A DNA stretch of 64,000 nt from Eutreptiella sp. 'Long Island Sound 2002' (taxonomy: Eukaryota > Euglenozoa > Euglenophyceae > Eutreptiales > Eutreptiaceae), in assembly GCA_964036045.1 (NCBI GenBank), contig OZ038384.1, positions 98,195,600-98,259,599 on the forward strand. Direction: 5' to 3'. Both the position numbers and the translations under genes were made by a program. The notes beneath the pieces were generated by a model. That model ran no database searches. It was not told the origin of the DNA and worked only from the letters and a program-made list of their open reading frames with translations. Positions 1 through 13,300 of this stretch are shown here, one piece after another; positions within the stretch are counted from its first letter, which is position 1, and the number at the start of each line of letters is the position of its first letter.

Positions 1-76
1 CCCTCCGTCCCCACCAGCCCCAGTTCCACGGGGGCTGGAGGAGACCGTGGCCGAGGATGTCGCCCGCCCGCTTTTC
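1..76 (+). CDS. Putative upstream exon of the receptor adenylyl cyclase (partial)
   Basis: The frame that ends LEETVAEDVARPLF is open through the window edge and stops at a possible GTGAGG donor at position 77. It ends in phase 0, which matches the phase-0 exon starting at 921. The peptide resembles the segment after each KID/KVD motif in the downstream extracellular modules. A CCCAG acceptor at 18-23 could be its true start. This is an inference from phase and weak similarity; the donor is preceded by TTC rather than AG. Confidence 0.4.
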
Positions 77-246
77 GTGAGGAGGCACGGGAGAGCAAAC
101 ACTCTGGATACCTAACCAGCAAAATACAGAGGTTCTGATTCCGCAGAAGGGAGGGAAACAACGTCACAAAGAGGCCTCAGCAGACCTGAGCCAAATGAGG
201 CGTCCAGCCCAACGCTGCACAAGGATCCACCTCTAAAAGTACAGAT

Positions 247-909
247 CACACACAGCCACACACAGCCACACACAGCCACACACGGCCACACACAGCCACA
301 CACAGCCACACACGGCCACACACGGCCACACACAGCCACACACAGCCACACACGGCCACACACGGGCACACACGGCCACACACGGCCACACACGACCACA
401 CACAGCCACACACAGCCACACACAGCCACACACAGCCACACACAGCCACACACAGCCACACACAGCCACACACGGCCACACACGGCCACACACAGCAGCA
501 CACAGCCACACACAGCCACACACAGCCACACACAGCCACACACAGCCACACACAGCCACACACAGCCACACACAGCAGCACACAGCCACACACAGCCACA
601 CACAGCCACACACAGCCACACACAGCCACACACAGCCACACACAGCCACACACAGCCACACACAGCCACACACAGCAGCACACAGCCACACACAGCAGCA
701 CACAGCCACACACGGCCACACACAGCCACACACAGCCACACACAGCCACACACAGCCACACACGGCCACACACAGCAGCACACAGCCACACACGGCCACA
801 CACGGCCACACACGGCCACACACAGCAGCACACAGCCACACACAGCCACACACGGCCACACACAGCAGCACACAGCCACACACGGCCACGCACAGCCACA
901 CACGGCCAC
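247..909. repeat. 10-bp minisatellite, about 66 units, in cyclase intron
   Basis: The decamer CACAGCCACA repeats almost without interruption, with two recurring variants (CACGGCCACA and CAGCAGCACA). The array ends 11 bases before the acceptor of the 921 exon. Because 10 is not a multiple of 3, all three reverse-strand frames stay open and produce long Cys/Val-rich ORFs, which are artefacts of the repeat and not genes. Confidence 0.97.
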
Positions 910-920
910 TGATCCCTCAG

Positions 921-1350
921 GTGGAGGCGACGGGCTACAACTCGTCCGTTAAGATCTACCAGAGCAACTTCATGTTCATACAACAGCTGCTGGCCACATC
1001 AATGCAAAACGGATTCCGAGTCGGTGCGCTGGGCGACGTGCTCGACCGAGCCACGGCGGCGGCGGGCTGGCTCAGCGCGCTGTGGGACATGCTCGGCGAA
1101 GCGGAGGTGGTCAAGATCGTGAACACCATGAACGCGAAGAAGCTGCCGCCGTGGCACGAGATCGTCCTCGGGCGATGGAACGCGACGCGGTCCAAGATAC
1201 AGTTCCTGACCAATTTCCGGTTTGGGCACCTGTGCCTCGGAGGGAAGTGCGGCTCCGACCCCACGGCCGCGGCGCCCATGCTGGCGGCGCTGACGGGGGC
1301 CACTGGGAGTCTTCAGGGCAACGACTACCGCCCGCATCCCGTGTACGCAG
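921..1350 (+). CDS. Cyclase exon: extracellular module
   Basis: Starts after CCCTCAG and ends GCAG before GTGTGG, phase 1. Encodes VEATGYNSSV to DYRPHPVYA, including the Cys pair CLGGKC. It completes a codon with the 2112 exon to read VYAGYSFLEG, matching VVAAYEYIGE of a later module. Confidence 0.85.
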
Positions 1351-4300
1351 GTGTGGCTCAGGAGGATCCGAGTGGTTGTAGATACGGTGCCCCCAGGGCA
1401 TTGTTGAAGGTGGGGGTGATCCCTATGGAGAGGGGGGGGGGGGGGCTGACTGAGTGATGACTGGCTAGTCTTACGGAGCCTAGCCTCAACCCCACCCACA
1501 GGTGGGGGCGCGGGGGAGGGGTCTCTTGTTTGACCTGACTTCAGAGCTCTAGATCCTGCGTGCGTACATGTTTTGCTGCATATATCATACTTGTATGCTC
1601 TTTGTCTGTCCAATCTGTATATGCCAGAATATAAGTTGATGATGTTGCCCTCTCTCCCACGCAAAAAGCCACACTCACACTCTTCATCCAGACTTTTTGC
1701 GAAAGGCGCCCAGGGCCGTCTTTCGGCTCTTGATAAGCTTTTCTCTCTGTCTTGTGAACTGCATGTTCGGCGGGTTGTGCTGACGTTGACTCAAACAACA
1801 CACCACACGTGACAGCTCACACGTCACCATTCGGGGGGCTGAGACCATACATAATCAGTTCGTGTAATTATCATCAGCCAAGCCCTGCACCAAATTCCAG
1901 TCTCTCCTGAGGACTTTTCTGATGTGGATGTGTGTGCGCGCGGCCGGGGGTGGGCTGCGATTGGCCAGGGCCCCCGCCCCCCGGTTGTCAAGCAATGCCC
2001 TGGGTGCCCCTCCCGTACAAGGTCAACCGCAGGCCCCTCCGCCCCTCAAATGATGCCGGGCGCTTCCTTGTTTGGGAGCAGCTGAGGTGGAGCGCCGCAT
2101 GCCTTTTGCAGGATATTCCTTCCTCGAGGGCCCCGAAGTGGGAGTCGTCTTCAAGATCGACATCGAGGCCGTACAAGCGCAGTACGCCGAGCTCGCGACG
2201 GACGTCGTCAACGAGATGAACAAGAACCGGCGGAACACGCTCGAGATCGTGCTGGCGAGGCTCAGCCCGCGGGGGAGTCTGCAGTGGCTGAGCGAGTTGA
2301 TCTTCTGCAACGGCTGCAACGCCACGGCCTGGGTCGCGGAGGACATGCGCAAGGCCCTGGAAGGGGAAGAGGGCGCGATGATTGTCGACGACTACCGCCC
2401 GGCGAAGGTCGTCTCTGGCTACGGCCCCATCGCCGCGTTGGACGTGGGCGTTGCCGTACAGGTGCTGTGGAGGGCGTAGCCCCTTGTGCATGCGGGTGAT
2501 GTACCCAAGCCTCCTCGGTACCCCAATTTCCGGATACCCACGGATACTTTCGATCTCCCCAATTTTCCCATCCGGAAACCGGATGCCCAGTTTTGTAAAG
2601 CGAACTAATGGGAAGGTCTGCGGCCTCCGGAAAAATGGGGAAAATGGGATTGGGGACCATGCAGATATGTACATGGCATATCTTCGGCAGTGTATCCATA
2701 CCCACCCTGGGCCAACCAGTGCACTATGGGGCAAGGTTAGGGACCCCCCCCCCTATTTTGGGGTCGGGGAACACAAAAAAACATGTTTTAGAAGTGAATT
2801 GGATGATTATTAGTGGGTATTTGCCCCTATAAAGGGCTAAAATGGCTAAAATTAGGGGATGACATCACTGCTGGTAGGATCCTAACCAGAGTACCAAAAA
2901 TAACCACTAAATCCTAAAAATAACCCACACCACCCCTATATACACCCAATGACATAGTACTTCAGCATTTTTAACATACCTTTGTCCATTTTCATGTCCC
3001 TCAAACTATTATTGGGGGTATTTGGTGCTAGTATTAGGGGTTTGGACCACAATTGTGCCCATGTTTAGTACTTTGGTTAGGATCCTACCAGCAGGGATGT
3101 CATCCCCTAATTTTAGCCATTTTAGCCACTTATAGGGGCAAGTACCCACTAACAACCATCCAATTCACTTCTAAAACATGTTTTTTTGTGTTCCCCGACC
3201 CCAAAATAGGGGGGGGGTCCCTAACCTTGCCCCATAGTGCACTGGTTGGCCCAGGGTGGGTGTGGATACACTGCCGAAGATATGCCATGTACATATATGC
3301 GCGTATGCGCGTATACGTGCGCAGGCGTATACATGTATATGTATACGCATGTATACGCGTCTACGCGCGTATACAAATACGTGTATACAAACACCATGTC
3401 TATGCAAGGAGCTTGTGTATATGTGTATCCATTGCGTGTACTGAAGCAATTATATAGTCTGTAGACACTGTGCATAGTTTGTAGACACTGTGCGCATACA
3501 CTCATTGTCTGGTCACTCACGGTCCACCATGTTGCGCGCGTTGCACTCCGCAGTGCCCCACATCATTGGCCGGACGGCCTCGGGCGTCAGTATGCGCGGA
3601 ACCCTCGTGCCATGCCGTCGAGTGGATTTTTGTTTTGGAAATGTAAGTCCATATGTCCAGACCACAACGCCCACTGACGAAGGACCAGCCCACGGCCCGT
3701 TGGAGGCCCGTAGCCATGCACAACTGCCATCTACCGCCTGTGGACGAGGTCGGTGTACGATCCCCTGATCTCCCCCCAAGCTGAACCCCGGCCAATTTGG
3801 TGGAAGACAAGCCCTGGGGGGGGGGGTGAGGTACGCAATTTCCCGCAATTTCCCGCAATTTCCCGCAACGTCCCACAATTTTTCCTGCAATGCGTTTTGC
3901 TTGTCCACCGTGCGGCCTCTGTGTCCCTTGTGCAGAGGTGTTGCTCCTTGAGGCTTCGGGAGGTTTGGTTACGCCACCGCGATTTTCCCGCGATGGTTCC
4001 GCGATCTTTCGCAATTGAATGTGACACCCCCTGACCGCAACCCTCTCCCCCTGATACGGCACCCCCGCCGTTTATGTTTCCCGATCCCCCTCCGGCTCGT
4101 CCGTCTGTCCCCAGATCGATTTGGCGGAGATCGCGGGCAGCATCGCGACGGATCTCGCCCGCTCCCTGGACGGCATCAACACCAAGATCAACACCACCGA
4201 AGAGATGATCTTCGTGCGGCAGGTCGCGCCGTCGGACGTGCAGGTCCTCACGGGGCTCAAGTTCGCGGGACAGTGCGCGAACCGGACGGCGTGCGCGTAC

Positions 4301-7300
4301 GACGTGGCGCCGGGCTCGGTGGCGCGGGCCGCCGTCGAGACGTGCCGCGCGGACGTGCTCGCCGCGACCGACTACCGCGGCGCCGACGTCCTGATCGGCC
4401 AGCGCTGCCTCCCGTTCCTGCACGGCGCGCTGCTGATGAAGGTGTGCCCCTGCAGGCCTTGCGGTCCATTCCCCCCCATTCCCCCCCATCCCCCCCATCC
4501 CCCCCCCCCCCCGATTTCCCCTTCATTTCCCCCCATTTTGCCGCCACTTTTCCATTTCCCCCATTTTCCTGAGCCCCTACGGCTCGCCGGCCAATTCGGG
4601 TGCGGCCAGCGCGGATGCTCCCCCCCCCCCCCCCGAACACACTCTTAAGGGGGGCCAGTGCAGTCATGATGCTTTTCATCAGACATCCTTCTGGCACAGG
4701 CCCCCCTCCGCTGAGCGCCCAGCCCTGGACCCATGCAGGCCTTCCTCTATAATATGGCATCCCCCCCCCCCCCCCCCGAACACACACACACACACTGACA
4801 GCTACTGACTGTGATTGTCTGACTAATGTAGTCAGACATGATGTTCTGTTTTCTGTTTCAGACACAGTGTGCATCTTGAGGTTTAACCAGGTTTGGCATA
4901 GAGAATAAAGATGCACTTATGCCTGACTGTGGAGTGCATTGCCTCTGGTTTGCATTTGTCTGTTTTTTAATTAGGTCACACCCCCCCCGAACACACACAC
5001 ACGTGTGTGTGCATGCACCTGCGCACAGGTGGACGACGCCCAGATCGACGCCCACGGGCGGCAGATCTCCATCAACTACGTCAACAGCCAGAACGAGTAC
5101 GACATGGGGACCACGCAGGAGATCATGCTGGCCCGCCGCGCCCCCGGCGTCGCGGCCCGGGACGTGCGCAGCCGCACGGACTTCACGTTCCTCACGGACT
5201 TCAAGCTGCGGCGCCATTGCCTCGGCGGGCGGTGCCCCGACGGCAACGCATCCGCCCCCGGGATGGCGCGGGCCCTGCAGGAGTCGGTAGGCACGGTGAG
5301 GTGTGTGTGGAGGGGGGGTCCGGTCGGGGGGAGATCGGGGGCGTTCTCGGGCCGTGCCGGGGAAGGCAGAGTGTGCGCAACAGGCCTCGTTGATGAGGAG
5401 TACGTTGCAAATCCGAGGGTTTCCTGGGGTGGGCACCTGCCACGGCCCCCTTCCCTTGTTTGTTAGAGCTTGGACTATAGTGCCTAAGGCAGAAGGGGGC
5501 CTTCACCCACCACCAGCCATTGCATAGGCACAAATGGATTCAACATAGACACTTGCGCATGTCAAGACGGACACTGGCGTCACGGATGGCCTGCACACGG
5601 TACGTCTGTGCACCCAACTTGGACCAGGAGCGGCACGCCAGGCTGTTAGAGCTTGGACTAAGCCGGCTGCTGTAGTTTCTGTTGGTTGCACTTGGATGCA
5701 ACCACCTCGGGGAAATTGAGTGGGCGTATAGGGAATGGTTCACAGCATCGTACGTTGTTCAAGTAACACTGAGCCCCAACACCCTACCCCCCCTTCCTCT
5801 GTGTTAAGAACGGGTGGTAACCAAGCCAAAACCCCCGGCACCGGGTAAACAGTGTGACCCAAGTGATGGTCTTGACCCACCCATGTTACCTGAGTAACAT
5901 CAAGTGGTGTGAAACGTTCCCATACTTTTCCTTGCTTTCTCCCGTTGCTTATGCTTCTCACTCCTCAGGTGCTTCCCTTTGGCCCCAGCAGAGGAACCAA
6001 CAAATGCCAACAACTGCCGTCGGTTGCCCTCCAACCGCAGGGATTGTCGCCCATTCGTGCATGAAAAGGTACGAAAAAGTACGAAAAAGTGCGAATCAGA
6101 GGAGAACCGGGAATTACGAATAGGTACGAAAATGTGCGAAAATGTACGAATGAATTTTTTTTCAAAAGTACGAAACAGTGACAATCCCTGCCAACCGCCG
6201 TCGTGTGTGACAGCCGGGTGCCTCTAGTTCAGGTGTCAGGAGCAGGGCCGCCGAGCCACGCCCGCCTCCTGTGCGCTCAGGGGCGTGGACTACCGGGAGG
6301 AGCAGGAGGTCGTGGCGGCGTACGAGTACATCGGCGAGAAGGGCCTGGGGCTCGTCGTGAAGGTGGACATGGCCGAGGTCCAGGCGCCGGCCATGGCCGC
6401 GGCGCTGAAGCTGTTCATGATCTGCCTCGGGGCGATCGTCGCCTCCGTGTTCGTCCTGGGGTACATCACCAAACGCATGTTGGACTCCATCGAGAGGGCG
6501 TGGGAGGACGGGAAGGCGGAGATCGAGCACGAGAGGAAGCAGTTCAGTGCGATGGTGGGGTCCATGTACCCCCAGGTGTGCCCTGAGCCCCGGGAAATCG
6601 CGATTTATTGCCATTTTGGGTATTTTTCGGCTTGAATGCCCCGGCCGTGCCCGGCCGGGTGACTAAAATGGCCATAACTCGATTTTAGGGGCTCCAAAAC
6701 GCGCGGCACTTTTGACCATCGGATGCGGAATTTCTTGCTCTTCCTTTTTGTCTCTCGCAACATTTACTGAAAATGCACGTAGCCCCGGGAAATCGCGATT
6801 TATTGGCCACACAGGCCTGCGACCGGGAGACCCGGGTGGCACAGCGCAGAGACGCCTGTGAGCCGCAGTGGCCCCGCATGCTGTGGGTTCTCTGCCTTTG
6901 GTCAATGGCTGGCACTGGGATCTGCCTCAGGGAATTGCTTGAAGGGGGGGGGGGGTACCCCCCTCCCCCCCAACACCCCGGCCCTGACTCTACCCCAGGC
7001 ATGCCCACACCCCAACACCAGCCCCAACCGCATTTCCAACCGCCAGAAACCGCCCCCCAACCGCTTCACATCCCCCGTGACCGCTCTGCAACCGCTCTGG
7101 AGTTTCCCCCGATCGCACCCCCTCCCTTTCAAGCAAAGCCCTGATCTGCCTCTGGAGCACGCCTCCACGTGGTGATCCCAGTGCTTGCCCAGTGCAGCCT
7201 GTCACCATCCCAGCCGGATGTCCTGTGCAGCCTTCATGGATCCCCGATTCGGCTCCTCCGGCCAAAACGGGCGAGGAAAGCTCCCGTTCAGCGCAGCCCG

Positions 7301-10300
7301 TTTGTTATACTATAAGGGGAGGCCCCCGGCGGCGTCGCAGCCCCGGCACGGCACACCCCGCCGGGGCGCTCAGAGCATGGCCCTCAGGGGAGCCATTCAG
7401 GACGCGGTTCCCCCCCTTTTTTCTCGATGTTGCGAAAGACCACCTCTCGCTATGTGCCCCGCCGCAGTCGCTGTGTGTGCCGGCATGCCTCAGGTCGGCT
7501 GAAAAAGGACACCAAGAACCAACCCCCCCCCCCCCCCCCCAAACAGGCCGACACTGATCCGACACTGATTGCTGATGTCTGACTGACAGCTACTGACTGT
7601 GATTGTCTGACTAATGTAGTCAGACATGATGTTCTGTTTTCTGTTTCAGACACAGTGTGTGTCTTGAGGTTTAACAAGGTTTGCCATAAAGAATAAAGAT
7701 GCACTTATGCCTGACTGTGGAGTGCATTACCTCTGGTTTGCATTTGTCTGTTTTTTAATTAGGTCACCCCCCCCAAACAGGCCCCAACAAAATGTGGCAT
7801 GTGATTTGATGTGGGTACCAAAATTCAGCCTCTTTGGACCCGCGCACGTTGGCCACACGTCGTTTACCGGTTTTTCGTGCAGGTTTTTTGGTTTTCCTCT
7901 GCCCTCCTGCAGTCCCCCTCTGCTTGCACTATTGCGGTCTCACACTACGCGCCGTCACTCAGAGGCGAGGCTAGACTCCCGCAAGGATTTAGTTTGCATG
8001 CGGCAGCCTCCGGCGGGGGGGTGCCCTCACATGCGGCAGCCTCCGGCAGAGACTTGGGGCGCATGCGGCGGCCTCCGGCAGAGACTTGGGTCGCATGCGG
8101 CGGCCTCCGGCAGAGACTTGGGGCGCATGCGGCAGCCTCCGGCAGAGACTTGGGGCGCATGCGGCGGCCTCCGGCAGAGACTTGGGGCGCATGCGGCGGC
8201 CTCCAGCCGGGTAAACACCCCCTCCCAGAGGCACAAGTAGACGTTTCTGGGAGGGCAGCGGGGTCGGAACTTGCCGACCACCCACCCCCTTGGCAAGGCC
8301 ACCATTTGTCACGCCCGGGAGAGCGCCGTACAACCAACGCACAACCACAAGTTCCACAATAGCCTCATCCTGCGGCCTCCGGCAGAGGCAAGGGCAGAGG
8401 GAGGGATCGCATCCGGCGGCCTCCGGCGCGGAGTCGCGTGCGCTGCAGTCTCTAACTGCCGTTGCCGCCGTTCGCCAGGCCGTGTCCGATCTGCTGTTGG
8501 CCGGCGAGACCCAGATCGTGCTCAAGATCCCGCACGCCGCCGTGTTCTTCTCCGACATACACAACTGGACCGCGAAGGCGAACAACATCTCCTCCGAAGA
8601 GCTCGTCAAGTACCTCGGCTACACGTACCGCGTGATGGACCGCGTCGGCGACTCCCTCGGGGTCTACAAAGTGAAGACCATCGGGGACGCCTACCTCGGC
8701 ATCGCCGGGCTGCCGGGCTCCGCGAGGCAGTCCCTCAACCCCTGCCTCGACATGCTCCGGTTCGCGTCCTACGTCGCGCAGATCTTCAGCAACCGCTTCA
8801 TCCACCCCGAGGCCGGCGCCATCCTGAAGACAGTCGCGCAGAAGCGGCAGGTCAGGACGTGGTTTTCCTGGACAACCCCCCCCCCCCCCCTTTTACATGC
8901 GTCGACCTCCGACTGCCGTCGGTTGGAGGGGAACCGACGGCCTTTGGAGACCGTCGGTTACCCTCCAACGGCCGTCGGTTGCCCTCCAACGGCCGTCGGT
9001 TACCCTCCAACCGCCGTCGGTTACCCTCCAACCGCCGTCGGTTACCCTCCAACGGCCGTCGGTCACTTTTTTGCCGCCGTCGATCCCTCCAGAACCGCCA
9101 TCGGTTGCCCTTCCAGCGCTGGCCCATCGTGCGCATAAATGCTGAGCTTGCTAGTGGACGGCCTGAGTTCGGGTTTTATTTCAGGCCTGCACCAAGCCTT
9201 TTTTTAGTGGCGCGCACACCCTCCCCCAGGGGGGGGGGTGCCTGCCTGCCTTTTTGGAAATTCTGGGTGCCCTCAGCAGAAACACCCTCCCCACCCCCTG
9301 GGTGGGGGTAGGCCAAGAGTGGGTTGGCCTTTTTGGGGGACAATATTTGTAAGCAAAATTTTCATTCTGCACCTGAGAAGTGGGTAGCCAGATCTGGTCA
9401 GTAACCTAGCGGTACTGCACTGCACCGGCGTTCTACAGGTCGTTGGTTTGAACCCTGGCGCTAAGGTAATTACTGCGCCAGGCTGAGATTCTTTGAGGGA
9501 ATAGATTCGAAGTAAAATATCTATACCACTGCTGAGGTGAATATAACAGAGGTGATGGGTGTGTTAGTGGTAAGATGCTGTGCTTGCAAGTGCTGTAACC
9601 CTGGTTCAAACCCCAGGGTGTGTCAGCAGGGGATCAGAAGGCGGAAGTGTGTGCCACAGTGGTGAAAATTTTTCTGTCTTTTTATTTTGACAGCTCATCA
9701 TGAAAGTACTTTGCAAATGTGGTATGCATTGCGTGTGGTTTGATATTGGGTAGGTACTGTGGACAAGGCGGTGAGTGGGTGCCTGCCTCCTTGACTGGAC
9801 CCCCCCCCCCTAGGGTAGGGGTAGGACAAAAGCAGTGCCTGCCCTGAAAAAGTGCCTGCCTCCTCCAAGATTTCACCCCCCTCCTCCCCCCCCCGTATCA
9901 CAAAAAAGGCTTGGCCTGCACCCCACCCCAGCCTCAGGCTGGGGCGAAACAAAAGTTGCAAAAAGGCAGAGCCCACGCGTCCCCTCTTATTTTTGCTCAA
10001 AAGCATTAGAATTTTGGAATTTTCGGATTTCAAGCCGAAAAAGTCGTTCTCGGTTCCGAAGTTTTGTCTCGGCCGTGGCCGGCCACCAGCGTTTAGAGGC
10101 CCGCGATTTTCCGCATTTTTTCGCACTGTCGCAATTTCCCGCAATGTCCCGCCGTTGCGTTTCGCTTGTCCACCGTGCGTGCCTCGGGGTGCCCTGTGTG
10201 TCCCCCTGCGCAGAGGTGTTGCTCCTTCGGGCTGCGGGGGGTTTGGTGCCGGCACCGCAATTTCCCCGCAATTCTTCCGGAATTTCCCCCGCAATTTTCC

Positions 10301-13300
10301 CGCAATTTACCCCCAATTTCCCGCCCAGGCCTTTGCTTAGTGGCTGGTTGATACTATACCGCGGGGGGGGGGGGGGGTCAGAGGCCAAAAAAACGTTTGT
10401 GTGCCTAAAATCGACCTCCAAGTTCGGGCCCCTTTGATAAATTTCATTTTTTTCCTGAGGAAAAATTTTCTGATGTGGGTGGGTGGGTGGGTGGGTCAGC
10501 CAAAATCCCGGGGGGCCAATTTGACACCCCCCCCCCCCCCAGTATCACTAAGCAAAGGCCTGTTCCCGCCCCCCCCCCCCCCCAAATCTCCGCCACTGGA
10601 TTCGACGCCCCCTGCGGTGCAGGTGAAGAAGAAGGCCGTGAAGATCGCGCAGCAGCCGTTCGTGCAGGAGAGCCCCCCGCTCCCCCCCTCCCTCGCCACC
10701 ATCACCGCCGACCGCCGGACCACCATCCGCTCCCAGTCCTCCCGGGGCCCCTCCTCCAAGACACCCTCGTCCTACGCGCCCTCCGTGGCCCCCTCCTTCA
10801 TGACCACCGGCACGCGCCTCACCTCCAAGTCCTCCGCCTCCCGCGCCTCCTCCGCGCAGGCCCCGCCCAACAACGCGCTGCCGGCCCTCAAGAACGCGCC
10901 CGTCGGGTGCCTCATGTCGTACGGCGTGGCCGCGGGCCCCGTGAACGCCGGCGTCCTGCAGGTGTGCCCCTTTGCCAGGGATGCGTTGCAGGAACCCCCC
11001 CCGGCCCCCTCTCCAGGGCACCCAGCCGATGCCCAGCCACTGTCCCCCTGACGCCAAGTGCCGGCCTCAATGGCATTTGTAACCGACAGTAACCGCCCCC
11101 AACCGCTTCGGCAACCTCCTCCAACCGCCTGTCTAACCGCCTCTGGGGCCGCCTCTGAGGTCCCTCCTTTTCTGATGCATCCCTCCCCTTTGCAGACTGC
11201 CGGTCACTGACGGGCTGTTGCATTGCAAGTGGCACATGCGGCGCCTCGCTCGTTGAGCTGCCGGCGGACGGTCTGAGCGCGCGCGTTCTTCGCGTCCTCA
11301 GGACCTGCAGAGAACCTCCACCACTACCAACGACCCAAATCTGATGTGGACTCGTTTGTCCGAATTTCTCTGGTTTAGGCCATTGCCTTGTCCCCCCCCC
11401 CCCCCCCGGCGCTGCTCACTCAGCCTTTTACGGCCACACCGCCTTTACGGGTTGGGGGGGGTCGAGGGGGTCGGGGGAGGGGGGGTTCGGATGCGAGAAA
11501 AAAGTTTGTGGACCTAAAATGCGTCTCCAATTTTGGGCCTCTTTCGTAAACTCCATTCTTTTCCAGAGGACTACTTTCTCTGATATGGGTGGGTGGTTGG
11601 GTGGGTCCGCCGTGGCTCACCAGGGGGTCAAATGACCCCCCCCCCCCAAAGCAATGGCCTGCTCTGGCTGGTTGATCAACTGCTCCAACTACCGGGGGGG
11701 GGGGGGGTGTTCGGAAAAGGCGAAGTTTGGAATGGCAAAATCGGCGCAACAAAACTGTACCAAATCTTGCCGTGGTATTTTAAGGACCAAAGCCAGTTTT
11801 CTATGTGTCATTTTGTCGCGCTCTCGGTGTGCACAGCCTCCAGAAAGTATGACAGCAACCATCCAGAAGCCAACATTCGCGCTGTGTGCTTGTTCTTGTG
11901 CCACAATCTGGTCATTTTGCACCAAAATTTTGCAGTATTATTCAAGAATTGGTGCCAATTTTTCTCCGCACCAAATTTTGCCGTTCCAAATATTGCACGT
12001 TCCTACCCCCCCCCCCCCCGCCGCTAGAAGCCGAGGTACAAAGCCTGTCATCCTGTTGGTTCATCAGGTGCTGCTTCTCAAAGCCTGGTTCTGGTCACAG
12101 CTGACAGCACGTCACGCGTGATCTGCTCTCGTGGGTCGCTTGAGCGGTTGCGGATCCATTGCCCCCAAGTGCGCACGCTGTGTGCTGTGCCAGTCCTACG
12201 CCATGTGCAAACAGACGTGGACGGCCGGCGGCCTTGTGGCTGGTTTGGTTGCCGTTGGTTTGCCCACTCGGATTGCGGCTGAAACGAGGCTGGGGGTCAT
12301 ACCTGCGGGTGATCGGTTGCCTTGAACCAAAAAAATCGACCGGCCTTGGCCATTGACTGGCTTCGGATCCCTTGGACTCCTCCGGTCCACGCTACTCCCC
12401 CCAGCACATGAAGAGTAGCGACGGGTGCATGAACTACAGACCGTCCCCGATCCGCTCCGGCGGTCCCTGTCCTGACTTCTCCAACTGCCGCGCGCGCGCG
12501 GGGGGGGGGGGATTAGGAACAGGCGAGATTTTGAATGGCAAAATTTGGGACAGCAAAGGTGTACCACATTGCGCCGTGGTATTCTCAGCAGGCCTTTGCT
12601 TGGTGGCTGGTTGATACTATACCGGGGGGGGGGGTGGGGGGGGGGGGTCAGAGGCCAAAAAAAAGTTTGTGTACCTAGAATCGACCTCCAAGTTCGGGCC
12701 CCTTTGATAAATTTCATTTTTTTCCTGAGGAAAAATTTTCTGATGTGGGTGGGTGGGTGGGTCAGCCAAAATCCCGGGGGGCCAATTTGACACCCCCCCC
12801 CCCCAGTATCACTAAGCAAAGGCCTGATTCTCAGGACCGAGGCCATTTTTCTTGGCGTCATTTTGAGCGCTCTTGGTATGCACATTCCCCTTGTGCCCGC
12901 GCAGTTTACTCCACAGGGGCCGAAGCGTCGAGAAGCCTCCAGCGCAATACAGCCCAGGGGGGGGGGGGGGGCGATTTTGTGGGGGAATTTTGTGGAAGGT
13001 GGCGAAAATTTCCCCGGGCGAAATTTAGGGGTGTCAGCAGAGCAGGAGAGATGGTTTGCACTGCATTCCGGGGGTCCATAGTTTTTGGGCAATTGTTTGG
13101 AACGGCAGATTCTTTCAGATTTTGTGACCCAATGCCGCTTTCAATGTCAATTTGATTTGCAAATCTATCTGACTCGGCCTGGAGCATGGTCTTGCATGTG
13201 GGGGTGTGGGTGAGGCTGTTGGAGCTCTGGGATTTCCAGGGGTGGCGAAATTTTCCCTCCACGGAAATTTCCCCAGGGACATAATCCCCTTGTGCTTAGT

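Noticed and set aside
112-983. Long reverse-strand Cys/Val/Trp-rich ORFs
   Set aside because: They are the translation of a 10-bp minisatellite in all three frames; no gene is implied.
7996-8430. Regular 32-bp repeats, considered as CRISPR
   Set aside because: Units are contiguous with no unique spacers and lie in an intron of a eukaryotic gene.
9555-9624. Functional tRNA-Ala(TGC)
   Set aside because: T-arm and anticodon loop fit but the acceptor stem does not pair; kept only as a tRNA-like repeat.
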